Shown: positions 1 through 8,741, counted from the first letter of the stretch. The stretch is DNA of 64,000 nucleotides from Rodentibacter haemolyticus (GCF_015356115.1 NZ_CP063056.1:1736001-1800000), one strand, 5' to 3'. Made by a program: numbers and translations. The notes: a model not told the origin generated them from the sequence alone.

Positions 1-788
1 CGTGCTTTTTTGTAGAAATCCCACAGTGACATATGCAGATATTGCAACGGTTTTTCCACCAACGCATCAATCAGGTTGAACGTATCCGCCATTGTTAAAC
101 CGTTATCGCCCGGTTCTTCCGGCGAGAAACGGTAGCCGATGATGAAATCTGGGCGATTGTGTTGCGTTCTTGCAGCAAACACCGCATCGACCACCGCTAG
201 AGGGAAACGCAGGCGATTTTCTAAGCTACCGCCCCATTGGTCTTGGCGTTGGTTGGTTTTTGCCGAGTAGAATTGTTGTAGCAAATAGTCATTCGCCCCG
301 TGGATTTCCACGCCGTCAAAGCCCGCTTGAATCGCCAATTCGGTCGCTTGTCCGAAGGCTTTGATAATTTGCTCGATTTCGCTTTCCGCCAATGCTTTCG
401 CATTGTTCATTGCCGTAGGAGCAACAGGTTCCGCCGTCTGATTATAATCAGAGGCACGAATACCGCCGTGGTGAATTTGTAAAATCGCTTTCGCCCCTTG
501 AGATTTGATTAAATCTGCAAGCTGAGTCAGGCGTGGCAAGTTGTGCGAGCTAATTGCATAAGGTTGCCCCGGGAACGTTTTGCCTTCAATCGCCACCAAC
601 GTCGCCGCCGTGATAAATAGCCCGAACTCGGTCGCTCTGCCGTCAATAAATTGGCGTTCTTGTTCGCCGAAACTGCCATCTTGGTTCGCACCGAAGTGGG
701 TCATCGGCGCAACCGCTAGGCGGTTTTTAATTTCTACGCCGTTGTTGAGCGTAAAAGGTTGAAAAAGGGGTTGATATGCTGCTTTCAT
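1..788 (-). CDS. NADH:flavin oxidoreductase (Old Yellow Enzyme family), 3' end cut by window edge
   Basis: The reading frame opens at ATG 788 (MKAAYQPLFQPFTLNNGVEI) and stays open to base 1, so about 262 N-terminal residues are present and the C-terminus is outside the window. Old Yellow Enzymes are FMN-binding TIM barrels that reduce activated alkenes or nitro compounds with NAD(P)H. Visible family signatures are NRLAVAPMT near the N-terminus, the active-site region ILQIHHGG, GVEIHGANDYLLQQF, and the strongly conserved WGGSLENRLRFPL loop. It starts 17 bases behind the stop of the metallo-hydrolase gene upstream and is the third gene of a tautomerase-hydrolase-OYE operon. The natural substrate cannot be named from the sequence. 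Confidence 0.9.
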   Translation of the reverse strand, partial: MKAAYQPLFQPFTLNNGVEIKNRLAVAPMTHFGANQDGSFGEQERQFIDGRATEFGLFITAATLVAIEGKTFPGQPYAISSHNLPRLTQLADLIKSQGAKAILQIHHGGIRASDYNQTAEPVAPTAMNNAKALAESEIEQIIKAFGQATELAIQAGFDGVEIHGANDYLLQQFYSAKTNQRQDQWGGSLENRLRFPLAVVDAVFAARTQHNRPDFIIGYRFSPEEPGDNGLTMADTFNLIDALVEKPLQYLHMSLWDFYKKA

Positions 789-804
789 CTTGCTTTCCTT
801 CAAA

Positions 805-1827
805 TTAATGTTGGTCAAATGGGCGATATTGCACTGGAATCCAGCGGTAGCTGTTGCTGTCTTTTTCCGCTTGTAAATGACCCAAGCCCGGGAATGGTAA
901 ATGTGCGCCTGCGATCAACGGTTTTTGAGCGGCAATTTTCGGTAACATTTCTTGACGAGTTTTACGAGCGGCATCGGCATTCGCATCAAACTCAATCGCC
1001 ACTTCTGGGTGAGCCATTTGCACGGCGTGGTTGTGCATTAAATCGCCCCATACCAATAAGGTTTCACCTTTTGAGCTAAATTCAAACCCGCTATGCCCCG
1101 GCGTATGTCCGAAAAGCGGGATAGATTTTACATTCGGGAACACTTCATCGCCAGCGTTGTAGAATTTCACTTTATCCGCTTTTTGGTACGGTGCGACCGC
1201 CGAGCGAGCCAGCTGTACAAGCGGTTGAATTTCTTGCGGAAGTTGCGAAATGTCCGCATCTAGCCAAAACGCTTTTTCTTGGTTTGGCAAGTAAATGGTT
1301 GCATTTGGGAACGCCATTTTGCCTTCTGCCACCACGCCATTTAGGTGGTCGGCGTGCATATGGGTTGGCAGAATGATGTCGATTTGCTCAGGTTGGTAGC
1401 CAGACGCTTTCAGGCTGTCCATCAAACGCCCTTTTTTATCAAGGAAAATCGGGGCTTCCACCTCGCCTTTGCCCGCATCAATCAAAATCAGATTATCGCC
1501 TGTGTTCACCAAAAAGCCGATGATCGTACCTTCCAAACCGCCCAAATGGGTGCGTGGGGCAAATTCGTGATCGAGCATTGCATCAAGTTCCACTTTGCTG
1601 AACGTGGTGAATTTTTCCATTAGCGACATATCAAGATTACCCAACCCGTCATACAGCGCGGTGACTTCAAAATCACCGACCATTACACGGAAATAGCCCG
1701 GCACTTGGGTTTTCTGCATTTTCACCGCATTTTTCGCTGGGGTGTAAGCAGGTTGTGCCATTGTCGGTAAAGCGGTTAAGCCGAGTGTTGCTGCCACAAG
1801 TGCGGTCAAAATATTGGTTTTTTTCAT
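805..1827 (-). CDS. Secreted metallo-beta-lactamase-fold hydrolase
   Basis: The start at 1827 (MKKTNILTALVAATLG) is chosen over an upstream in-frame ATG because AAGGAG lies 8 bases before it and it begins a clean Sec signal peptide. The hydrophobic core spans about residues 5-20, with likely cleavage after PTMA (residue 24). The 340-residue protein carries the MBL zinc motif HMHADH (H156, H158, D160, H161), a downstream GHTPGHSGF loop and a late GAHLPFPGLGH, so a dinuclear zinc hydrolase acting in the periplasm is well supported. Relatives cleave lactones, esters or thioesters; the substrate here is unknown. It lies 16 bases behind the tautomerase gene and 16 bases ahead of the OYE gene, in one operon. 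A Haemophilus-type uptake signal is embedded in the signal-peptide coding region at 1798-1806, and an Actinobacillus-type one at 1217-1225. Confidence 0.88.
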   Translation of the reverse strand: MKKTNILTALVAATLGLTALPTMAQPAYTPAKNAVKMQKTQVPGYFRVMVGDFEVTALYDGLGNLDMSLMEKFTTFSKVELDAMLDHEFAPRTHLGGLEGTIIGFLVNTGDNLILIDAGKGEVEAPIFLDKKGRLMDSLKASGYQPEQIDIILPTHMHADHLNGVVAEGKMAFPNATIYLPNQEKAFWLDADISQLPQEIQPLVQLARSAVAPYQKADKVKFYNAGDEVFPNVKSIPLFGHTPGHSGFEFSSKGETLLVWGDLMHNHAVQMAHPEVAIEFDANADAARKTRQEMLPKIAAQKPLIAGAHLPFPGLGHLQAEKDSNSYRWIPVQYRPFDQH

Positions 1828-1843
1828 CGAAATTCTCCTTGCC

Positions 1844-2257
1844 TTACAGGGTTCTTTTTGCCATTGCTTCGGCATCATCAATCATAATTTTACCACCGCC
1901 AAAGCTCATATTTTCCAACGGTAAGGCGTAAATCAATAACGAAATATCATCTTGCCCGATACCCACTTTTTCCACCGCATATTTGGTCACGAGTTCTACC
2001 AACTTGCGTTTTTCCTCCACTGTACGAGACGTGCTAACGTCCACTGTAACAACCATTCGCTTGTCGGTGCGATTCATATTGGGGAAAGTTGGGTGAATGA
2101 AAAGTTCATCTTCCTTATGCTCGCTGATAATCACAAAACGGTCATCCATTGGCGTGTTGAGCGATTCGTGCAATGCTAAAACAAAGGCATCCGCCAATGC
2201 GGCTTTTTGTTCGCTGTTGAATTTTCCTGCTGGAACGTGTGCGTGAAATACTGGCAT
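1844..2257 (-). CDS. Tautomerase-family protein
   Basis: A 137-residue protein. Two ATG codons are adjacent (2260 and 2257). The second is chosen because it stands 7 bases behind GGAG and places Pro directly after Met, as required for the N-terminal proline catalyst of the 4-oxalocrotonate tautomerase / MIF superfamily (MPVFHAHVPAGKF). The C-terminal half contains the VEKVGI-DDISLLIY pattern of the longer tautomerase-like enzymes. It is the first gene of the operon with the metallo-hydrolase and OYE genes, divergent from a LysR gene 121 bases away. Such LysR/operon pairs are usually regulator and target, so these three enzymes plausibly process one small carbonyl or alkene compound; that is inference. 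Confidence 0.82.
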   Translation of the reverse strand: MPVFHAHVPAGKFNSEQKAALADAFVLALHESLNTPMDDRFVIISEHKEDELFIHPTFPNMNRTDKRMVVTVDVSTSRTVEEKRKLVELVTKYAVEKVGIGQDDISLLIYALPLENMSFGGGKIMIDDAEAMAKRTL

Positions 2258-2381
2258 CATTTTCTCCTTGTGAGATTAAGTTTTAAACAGTTTAACGAAT
2301 TGATGTGTACATTTTATCCTTGGTTTTTGTGTGAAAATAGGGGTAAAATGCAAATCATTGTTTATTTATGCACAATAAAAG

Positions 2382-3218
2382 ATGACAAATTTAGACTGGA
2401 ACGACATTCACTACTTTCTGCAATTAGTGGAAAAACAGACGCTCACGGCAACGGCGAATGCGTTGGAAGTGGAACACAGCACGGTTTCACGCCGTATCGA
2501 GCGGTTGGAAAAACAGCTTGGCTTGCATTTGTTCGACCGCATTAACAAACGCTATTTACTGACCGCAGACGGCGAACGGCTTTATGGCGAGGCGAAAAAA
2601 TTGCAATTCAACATTCAGCAATTTACCCAAGCCGCCCAAGACAGCCGTCAAGCCTTGACGGAAGTGTTGATTTCCGTGCCACCTTTTGTCGCTAACGGCT
2701 TGCTTGCCCCTTTGCTTGGCGAGTTTTACCGCCGTTTTCAGCATATTCGGTTGGTGCTGGTCAGCGATGTCAGCCAAAGTAGCCTACATCAACGCCAAGC
2801 GGACATCGCCTTGCGAATCGTGCCACCCGAGCAAAATGATTTGGTTGCCCGCCGCTTGTGTGATGTGACTTATCATTGGTACGCCCACCGAGATTATCTC
2901 GCCCACACGCCTGAAGCGGACTGGCAGTATCTCGGATTAAGTCTAAACGGCAAAAGAGTGCAATGGGTTCATCAGCAGCTGCAAGGCAAGCCAGTTCGCT
3001 TTTCGAGCAACGATTTTCTGCTGGTTCAATCCGCCATCCAGCAACAGCTCGGCATTGGCTTATTGCCGACGGTTTATGCGAAAAATCCTGACTTCACGAG
3101 AGTGGAACAAATGGAAGCTTTAACCACACCGCTTTATTTGATTATGCACCAAGACGTCCGCCAATCCACCCGAGTGCGAGAAGTAGCAGATTTCTTGATT
3201 GAGGTGTTGGGGAAATAG
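2382..3218 (+). CDS. LysR-type transcriptional regulator
   Basis: A 278-residue LysR protein. The N-terminal winged helix-turn-helix is clear (LQLVEKQTLTATANALEV then HSTVSRRIERLEKQLG, residues 13-47), followed by LFDR and a type 2 periplasmic-binding-like effector domain. It has no strong Shine-Dalgarno sequence. It is transcribed away from the tautomerase operon and the two share a 121-base intergenic region, the classic LysR arrangement, so it most likely controls that operon and itself. The effector is unknown. Confidence 0.9.
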   Translation: MTNLDWNDIHYFLQLVEKQTLTATANALEVEHSTVSRRIERLEKQLGLHLFDRINKRYLLTADGERLYGEAKKLQFNIQQFTQAAQDSRQALTEVLISVPPFVANGLLAPLLGEFYRRFQHIRLVLVSDVSQSSLHQRQADIALRIVPPEQNDLVARRLCDVTYHWYAHRDYLAHTPEADWQYLGLSLNGKRVQWVHQQLQGKPVRFSSNDFLLVQSAIQQQLGIGLLPTVYAKNPDFTRVEQMEALTTPLYLIMHQDVRQSTRVREVADFLIEVLGK

Positions 3219-3229
3219 CATATTTAGAG

Positions 3230-3238
3230 ACAAGCGGT
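3230..3238 (+). repeat. Actinobacillus-type uptake signal sequence
   Basis: ACAAGCGGT followed by TAAAATCTGCAGAAAATTTG, which resembles the extended A. pleuropneumoniae-type DNA uptake signal, just behind the LysR gene. The rest of this chromosome segment mainly uses the Haemophilus type AAGTGCGGT. Confidence 0.75.
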
Positions 3239-3280
3239 TAAAATCTGCAGAAAATTTGCGAATTTCGATCGCTTACGTTT

Positions 3281-4276
3281 TTATCTCATTTCTAATACCG
3301 CTCTAAATCTTACTTCACCATCTCTCATTCGTTCAAAAGCGGTTTTTGCCTGGCTTAACGGATAGCGTTCAATTTGTGCTTGAATATGGCTTAGTCGGCT
3401 GAATTTCAGCGTTTTTTCATTTTCCAGTGGTGTGCCTGTTAATGAACCTATCACGCTCCGTTCGCCGCCCACAAGTTGTCCGATAGATAACGCCAATGGC
3501 GTTTTATCAGCCCCAAGTATCACCAATTTTCCTTGTGGGGCAAGGGCTTTGGCGATTTCGGCAACGGTGTCTGCGTGATTTATGGTACTGATGATCGCTT
3601 TTGCACCGCCTAAATTTTGTAATTGTTGGACGACATCATCGCCAGTGAAATAATGATCTCCCCCCAATGCTTTTATATGCTCGGCAAGTTCGGGTTTTCT
3701 ACCGATAGCCACTACTTCAAAGCCCATTTTAGCGGCATATTGCACCGCCAAATGCCCTAATCCGCCCACTCCGACTATCGCCACTAAATCGCCCGCTTCC
3801 GCCCCACTCTTTTTTAAGGCATTAAAGGTTGCCAAACCTGCACAAAGTAAGGGGGCAGATTGTACGGCATCTAATTCATTAGGCACGGACACAAGCCCTG
3901 TGTGCCTTGCCAACATATATTCGGCATAGCCACCGTCAGCCGTTGCACCGATAATAGCCTGATGAGGGCAAAGGTTAAATGCACCGCTACGACAGGTGTC
4001 GCACTCGTTACAATGCCCGCCCAATCGCCCTACGCCAACTCGTTGTCCGACAAACCAGCGTTTCGGCATATTCTCGCCGACCGCTACAATTCGTCCGATA
4101 ACTTCGTGTCCGACTACTCTTGGCACTTTGGCATTTGCCACATCGCTTTTATCCGCCCCGCAAATACCACAAGCCTCCACTTTAATTAACACCTGTTCGC
4201 TCTCTGGGGTTGGGATCGGTAGGCGAACTTCCTTCAATTCGTCGTCAATCGCTTGAAATGCAATATAAGTTTTCAT
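3281..4276 (-). CDS. Zinc-dependent alcohol dehydrogenase
   Basis: A 331-residue medium-chain dehydrogenase. Catalytic zinc ligands are visible as ACGICGADKSD (C39) and VVGHEVIG (H57, E58). The structural zinc loop is CNECDTCRSGAFNLC, and the NAD(P)-binding Rossmann motif is GVGGLGHLAVQ. Its ATG overlaps the TGA of the upstream amine-oxidase-like gene (ATGA), implying translational coupling. The family oxidises primary alcohols or reduces aldehydes; together with an amine oxidase it could turn over an aldehyde made from an amine, but this is inference. The upstream gene is frameshifted, so coupling may now be impaired. Confidence 0.9.
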   Translation of the reverse strand: MKTYIAFQAIDDELKEVRLPIPTPESEQVLIKVEACGICGADKSDVANAKVPRVVGHEVIGRIVAVGENMPKRWFVGQRVGVGRLGGHCNECDTCRSGAFNLCPHQAIIGATADGGYAEYMLARHTGLVSVPNELDAVQSAPLLCAGLATFNALKKSGAEAGDLVAIVGVGGLGHLAVQYAAKMGFEVVAIGRKPELAEHIKALGGDHYFTGDDVVQQLQNLGGAKAIISTINHADTVAEIAKALAPQGKLVILGADKTPLALSIGQLVGGERSVIGSLTGTPLENEKTLKFSRLSHIQAQIERYPLSQAKTAFERMRDGEVRFRAVLEMR

Positions 4277-5335
4277 TTTTTCTCTCCCAATAATGCTGTT
4301 AAGGCAATATCCACCGCTTCAATCGCCCCTGCAAGATAGCCACCAAAATTCGGCGACCACTCTGTTGCCACACCCCACAGATTATTCTGCCAATCGCCTT
4401 GGGTAATGCCATTTTGCCCTGCGAAAGGGTGGTTGATATTCGGATTAGTGTCTATCGCTGTGGCGATTAACGGATCTTTCGCCCAGTCCTTGATAATTTC
4501 TTGCTCAGGATTACCCGCTTGCTCGCCGAATAAACGCACTAATTCGGCACGGCAATGGGCTTTTAGCGTGTCATCATCCACATTCGCTCGTGTTTGTGCA
4601 GGTACGGCAAAAAAGCCGAATAAAGCAGATTTGCCATTAGGCATTGAAATATCGTGGATTTCGCTCAATGCTCCTACTTGACTAAATGCCGCCCCCGATA
4701 AATTCTGCTCACGCCAAAACGGACGATCATAGACCGCAATATACTTGGCGTGCGGTGCCATCCACGTCGGCGTATTTTGCCAACGTTGCCATACTGTTTC
4801 AGGCAGAGCTGGGCTAAATTGAATTTGAGCTGCCAAGCGTGGCGGTAATGCAAGCAACACATTTAGAGCGATAAAATGCTCGCCTGATTGTGTATGCACT
4901 ACACTTTGCTCGCCTTGATGTTCAACTTTGATGACCTTTTGGTTCATTTGTAATTTATCCAAAGAAATTGACCGCTTTAAGGCATCAATCAAGCGGGATA
5001 TTCCGCCTTCCAGTCGCCAAGATTGGGGCGATGACACAAAGCCACGAATACGCTGAACATTATTCAACGCTCGCTCAATTAACATATCGCCTTGGTCGTA
5101 TTGGGTAAAGCGGTTAAGATTAAGTTTATCGATCAATGCCACCAGTTTAGGTTGAAAATCCGCCCAAAACCAAGTTGCCCCTAAATCAAAACCGCCTGCT
5201 GTTGCCTGCACCCGCCCACCTAATTCGTGATTGGCTTCTAACACAAGAAAATCGTGAATGCCCTGTTCTTGCAAACGATATGCCGCATACAGCCCCGCCA
5301 AACCGACCGATGATAATGGTGTGATAGTTTTTCAT
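4273..5335 (-). pseudogene. FAD-dependent amine oxidase-like gene, frameshifted in the dinucleotide-binding motif
   Basis: A flavin amine-oxidase-type frame (LEANHELGGRV, then LGATWFW, and C-terminal WSPNFGGYLAGAIEAVD) is open from 5301 down to 4273 but lacks its natural start. In another frame, ATG 5335 behind GGGGAAAG gives MKNYHTIIIG, the expected first beta strand. Joining the two needs two extra bases at about 5304, which would restore GAGLAG, the canonical GxGxxG of FAD-binding oxidoreductases. The observed DNA reads GGTCGGTTTGGCGGGG there. So the gene has lost 2 bp in its FAD-binding motif, or there is a sequencing error. The downstream frame could only start at a TTG without its beta-alpha-beta fold. 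It precedes the alcohol dehydrogenase with an ATGA overlap. Confidence 0.8.
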
Positions 5336-5361
5336 TGTCTTTCCCCACACTTAAAAAAAGT

Positions 5362-5407
5362 ACAAGCGGTCAGTTTTGCAAAATCTTTTGTAAAACTGAC
5401 CGCACTT
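5362..5407. terminator. Hybrid uptake-signal hairpin, likely bidirectional terminator
   Basis: An 18-bp near-perfect inverted repeat (5366-5383 with 5386-5403). The left arm is headed by the Actinobacillus-type signal ACAAGCGGT (5362-5370) and the right arm ends in the Haemophilus-type signal (ACCGCACTT, 5399-5407), followed by T4. It lies between the SDR gene stop (5419) and the amine oxidase start. Confidence 0.7.
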
Positions 5408-5418
5408 TTATTAGGCGA

Positions 5419-6189
5419 TTAACGTCCAGCCATTACACCGCCGTCCACAGGCAAGATTGTGCCAGTAATCCAGTTTGCGTTATCACTGGCAAAGAACAAC
5501 ATCGCTTCGGCGATATCAGTCGGGGTACCGTTTCTGCCAAGTGGGTGGAAGTTGTTGAAAGTCGGCAAGGTTTCTTTTACTTGCTCATCACTCATAAATG
5601 TATTGTAAATAGGCGTTTCCACGACCGCAGGGGCAACGGTGTTAATGCGAATATTGTCTTTGGCAAGCTCAATCGCCAAGTTTTTGGTTAAAGCGTGAAC
5701 GCCTGCATTCGCCACCGAATACGCCGCAGACGGTGTCGCACTAATCGCTTCTAATGCCCACAGCGAACCTGTTTGCACAATCGCACCGCCACCACGTTTT
5801 TTCATGGCTTTGGCGGCTGCCTGTGCCATAAAGAATTTGCCTTTTAAAATGGTATCCAAGAACCAATCATACTCGCTCTCATCCACGTCCAAGAATGGTT
5901 TGGGATTAAATACGCCTGCATTGTTAATCAAAATATCCACGCCACCAAATTCACGTTCAGCCGTTGCTACCAAGCCTTTGGCTGTGGCAGGTTTAGCGAT
6001 GTCGCCGGCAAAAATGCGGACATTTGCACCGCTTGCATCAATCTCGTTTGCCGCAGTTTGTAACTTCGCTTCATTGCGACCGCCAATCACGACTTTTGCT
6101 CCTGCTTGCACTAAACGTTTAGCGATTTCCAATCCCATGCCGGAACCGCCGCCTGTTACGATTGCCACTTTATTTGAAAAATTGTACAT
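5419..6189 (-). CDS. Short-chain dehydrogenase/reductase with YxxxN instead of YxxxK
   Basis: A 256-residue SDR starting at ATG 6189 behind AGGAG (an upstream in-frame start lacks this). TGGGSGMG (residues 12-19) binds the cofactor and NNAGV (89-93) is intact. The catalytic Ser142 and Tyr157 are present, but the motif reads YSVAN: position 161 is Asn (codon AAT at 5707-5709) where the general-base-supporting Lys is nearly universal. Activity may be lost or altered. The gene is divergent from the hypothetical-LysR pair at 6334, so it is a candidate target of that regulator. The substrate is unknown. Confidence 0.88.
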   Translation of the reverse strand: MYNFSNKVAIVTGGGSGMGLEIAKRLVQAGAKVVIGGRNEAKLQTAANEIDASGANVRIFAGDIAKPATAKGLVATAEREFGGVDILINNAGVFNPKPFLDVDESEYDWFLDTILKGKFFMAQAAAKAMKKRGGGAIVQTGSLWALEAISATPSAAYSVANAGVHALTKNLAIELAKDNIRINTVAPAVVETPIYNTFMSDEQVKETLPTFNNFHPLGRNGTPTDIAEAMLFFASDNANWITGTILPVDGGVMAGR

Positions 6190-6333
6190 TTGAACTCCTA
6201 AATAATTTCTTAAATTGATTAAACGCAAGACTGTGTTGCGATGGCCGTATTATGCGGATATTGATGGTATGGTACAAACGAGATAAAATTGGATTCTAAT
6301 AAAGAAAATCTTTATTTTGTTTGGGGGGATTTT

Positions 6334-6702
6334 ATGCTTTTAGATGATTTAGAAATCAGACAAGTTCGTGGTTTGACAGACGAGCAAGTTAATTTAGCAA
6401 AGGCTTTTATCAAGGGATCGGTTTATTGTTGGGTAAAAAATAAAGTTGATGAGCCATTTTCCGTGCGAAATTTATTTGGTGGTGTCAATACCGATTGGCG
6501 TGATACACCATTGCATGATGTTTGGCATAAACATATTAAAAATGGTAAAAGCTGTGATGAAGCTTATGACTTGGCAAGAAAAGATGTCGGTTGGTTATTA
6601 AGAATGGTGTTGCATGAAGATAAATATAGAAAATTTTCTTCACGAAAAGAAGATTTGACGAGCATTTATTTTTGGGAAAATAGAGAAGAATTTGAACAGT
6701 GA
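6334..6702 (+). CDS. Hypothetical protein coupled to a LysR gene
   Basis: I do not recognise this 122-residue protein (MLLDDLEIRQVRGLTDEQVN to ENREEFEQ). The start at ATG 6334 is chosen because GGGGGGA stands 5 bases upstream; a TTG at 6289 is also in frame but has no ribosome site. It is Trp- and charge-rich (WRDTPLHDVWHKH, YFWENREEFEQ), with no signal peptide or membrane segment. Its TGA overlaps the GTG start of the following LysR gene (GTGA), so the two are translationally coupled. Codon use is AT-rich compared with the neighbouring operons. Confidence 0.7.
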   Translation: MLLDDLEIRQVRGLTDEQVNLAKAFIKGSVYCWVKNKVDEPFSVRNLFGGVNTDWRDTPLHDVWHKHIKNGKSCDEAYDLARKDVGWLLRMVLHEDKYRKFSSRKEDLTSIYFWENREEFEQ

Positions 6703-7631
6703 AAAACATTACTCCCTATCTAAAAGCCCTAAAAGCCTTTGAAACCACTGCTCGCCACCAAAGTTTTAGTTTGGCAAGTGATGAATTATTCGTTACTCCT
6801 GCGGCAGTAGGACAGCTTGTTAAAAGTCTAGAAGACGCTTTGGGCGTGCCTTTATTCCATCGTCGAGTGGGTGGAATTAAAGGTGGACAAGTACGGCTTA
6901 CCCTAACCGATACCGCCAAAAATGCGTTGCCGGATATTCAGGCAGGCTTTGCTCGTTTGGAGCAGGGGTTTACCAAATTAACGCCCACCGATGATAAACA
7001 GCTTACCATTACCGTCAGTCCAGCATTGGCGAGTAAATGGCTGTTGCCACGTTTGGAAGATTTTCAACATCAGTACCCTGATATTGATGTACGTTTGCAT
7101 ACGGATAGCCGTCATAGCGATTTTGGTATACTGGGTATTGATGTGGGTATTCGATACGGTATGGGGGATTGGGCTGGTCTGATTGCGACAAAACTCATGG
7201 ATGAACAGATTTTCCCTGTGTGTTCGCCCGAGTTTGCCAAAAGATTTTCTTTATTTGATATTGAACATTTGCTTGGGGCAACACTTATTCATGACACCAC
7301 GCTTGATGAAGCACAAGGTTTTATGAGTTGGGCAAAATGGTTTGAATTTGTCGGCTTGCCCACGCCCACCATTTTTTATGGTCTAAAAATCAACAGTTCA
7401 TCGGCGGTTTTACAATTCGCCATAGACGGACAAGGCGTGGCATTGGCAAGAAGTGTCATGGCCCAACAAGACTTACAAAGTGGGCGATTGATACGCTTAT
7501 ATCCTGAATATGAGTATCCGTCTAAGCTGTGTTATTTTGTGGTTTATCCTAAGCATAAAGCGGATAAAATGGCGGTTATATCTTTTAAAAATTGGGTTTT
7601 AGACATGGCAAATTACAGATTTGTAGTTTAA
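6699..7631 (+). CDS. LysR-type transcriptional regulator (GcvA-like)
   Basis: A 310-residue LysR protein starting at GTG 6699. The DNA-binding helix-turn-helix is FSLASDELFVTPAAVGQLVK (about residues 23-42), followed by LFHRR. The rest is a substrate-binding domain with a GcvA-like core (FGILGIDVGIRYGMGDW). It overlaps the preceding hypothetical gene by 4 bases and both run away from the SDR gene, whose promoter they face. A strong terminator follows 9 bases behind the stop. Confidence 0.88.
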   Translation: MKNITPYLKALKAFETTARHQSFSLASDELFVTPAAVGQLVKSLEDALGVPLFHRRVGGIKGGQVRLTLTDTAKNALPDIQAGFARLEQGFTKLTPTDDKQLTITVSPALASKWLLPRLEDFQHQYPDIDVRLHTDSRHSDFGILGIDVGIRYGMGDWAGLIATKLMDEQIFPVCSPEFAKRFSLFDIEHLLGATLIHDTTLDEAQGFMSWAKWFEFVGLPTPTIFYGLKINSSSAVLQFAIDGQGVALARSVMAQQDLQSGRLIRLYPEYEYPSKLCYFVVYPKHKADKMAVISFKNWVLDMANYRFVV

Positions 7632-7640
7632 TCACAATTA

Positions 7641-7675
7641 ACCCCAAAAGTTGGTAGCCTTTGGGGTATTTTTTT
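7641..7675 (+). terminator. Rho-independent terminator behind the LysR gene
   Basis: ACCCCAAAAG, loop TTGGTAG, then CCTTTGGGGT, followed by a T-rich tail (ATTTTTTT). It also overlaps the last codon of the convergent nitronate monooxygenase gene, so it may stop transcripts from both sides. Confidence 0.85.
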
Positions 7676-8644
7676 AGATAAAGTCTCTCATCAAATCATC
7701 AATCAAAGCTTGCACCGAGCAGATTTCTTTAATGTAGGTAATGCCGTTGCCGACAGAAATGTAGCCGTTTTCCAAATCGCCTTCTAACATACCTTTACGC
7801 ATACCGACCGTACCTTGCATGAGAGCTGAGGCTTTTACGCCACGTTCAGGATCACGGTTGTCTTCCTCAACCATTTTCTTCACCAGTTTGGTTGGCAATG
7901 AGCGATAATAAGAATTGAGTGTTTGTGTGCGGTAAATGAGGAGATCTTCGGCACTACTTTCGACTAAAAGTTGTTTTACATTTCCAGCGGTTGGGCTTTC
8001 GTGGGTGACTAAAAATGCTGTGCCGAGGTAAATACCTTCCGCCCCGAGAACGAAAGTTGCTCTCACACCACGAATTTCACTGATTCCTCCTGCTGCCATA
8101 ACGGGGATTTTTAGTGCATCAGTGATATGGCTAATCACAGAAAACGTTCCCATTGTTTGGCTTGGCACACTACCGCTTTCATCAAAATCGGTTACTACAA
8201 GCACATCCGCCCCCAAACCTTCCGCTTCAAGGCTTGAGGCAATCGTTGGGTTGAAAGCACGATAGATAATCTTGATACCGGCTTGTTTGAAAGCAGTAAA
8301 TAATTCGGGATCTAACGCCACATTGATCAGTACCACCGGCACTTTTTCTTCCAAAATAAGATCACGCATTAACGGAACCATCGCCGGATTTTCAGAAATC
8401 ATCACAGGTACAGCGAATGGTTTGTCGGTCAAGGTTTTAACCTTGCGGATTTCCGCACGCATACGCTCAACCACTTCTTCGTTTGAGCTTGAATTGGTAG
8501 TTTGCCCTGCGTGAGGTCCAAGCATACCTAAACTGCCAGCATTGCGGATTGCTGCGACAAATTCAGCGTTAGTCAGCTCATTGCGCCTTGTACGATAGGG
8601 TATTTGATGCCTAAAATTGAGGGAATACGAGAAGTAAAGTTCAT
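7674..8644 (-). pseudogene. Nitronate monooxygenase, frameshifted after about 22 codons
   Basis: The main frame from 8525 to 7674 gives 283 residues of a nitronate monooxygenase / 2-nitropropane dioxygenase (MLGPHAGQTT; FMN-binding VMAAGGISEIRG; GAEGIYLGTAFL). The expected N-terminus is in another frame: ATG 8644 behind GGAG encodes MNFTSRIPSILGIKYPIVQG followed by AMS and a stop (TGA at 8573-8575). Continuing in the second frame gives TNAEFVAAIRNAGSLG, so the two join at about 8575. Restoring 4 bases (AGCTGACTAAC to AGCTGGCTGACTAAC) would give the family sequence SWLTNA, which suggests loss of one copy of a GCTG tandem pair. A shortened protein from ATG 8525 would lack the first strand of the barrel. 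Confidence 0.82.
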
Positions 8645-8741
8645 ATTTTTCTCCTACTTAATTTAAAATCAAAATGAGGTTTTCAGTTGGTCTGAAAAAA
8701 ATGAAATTATTTTAATGATATGATTTTATTAGTATTTTTAC

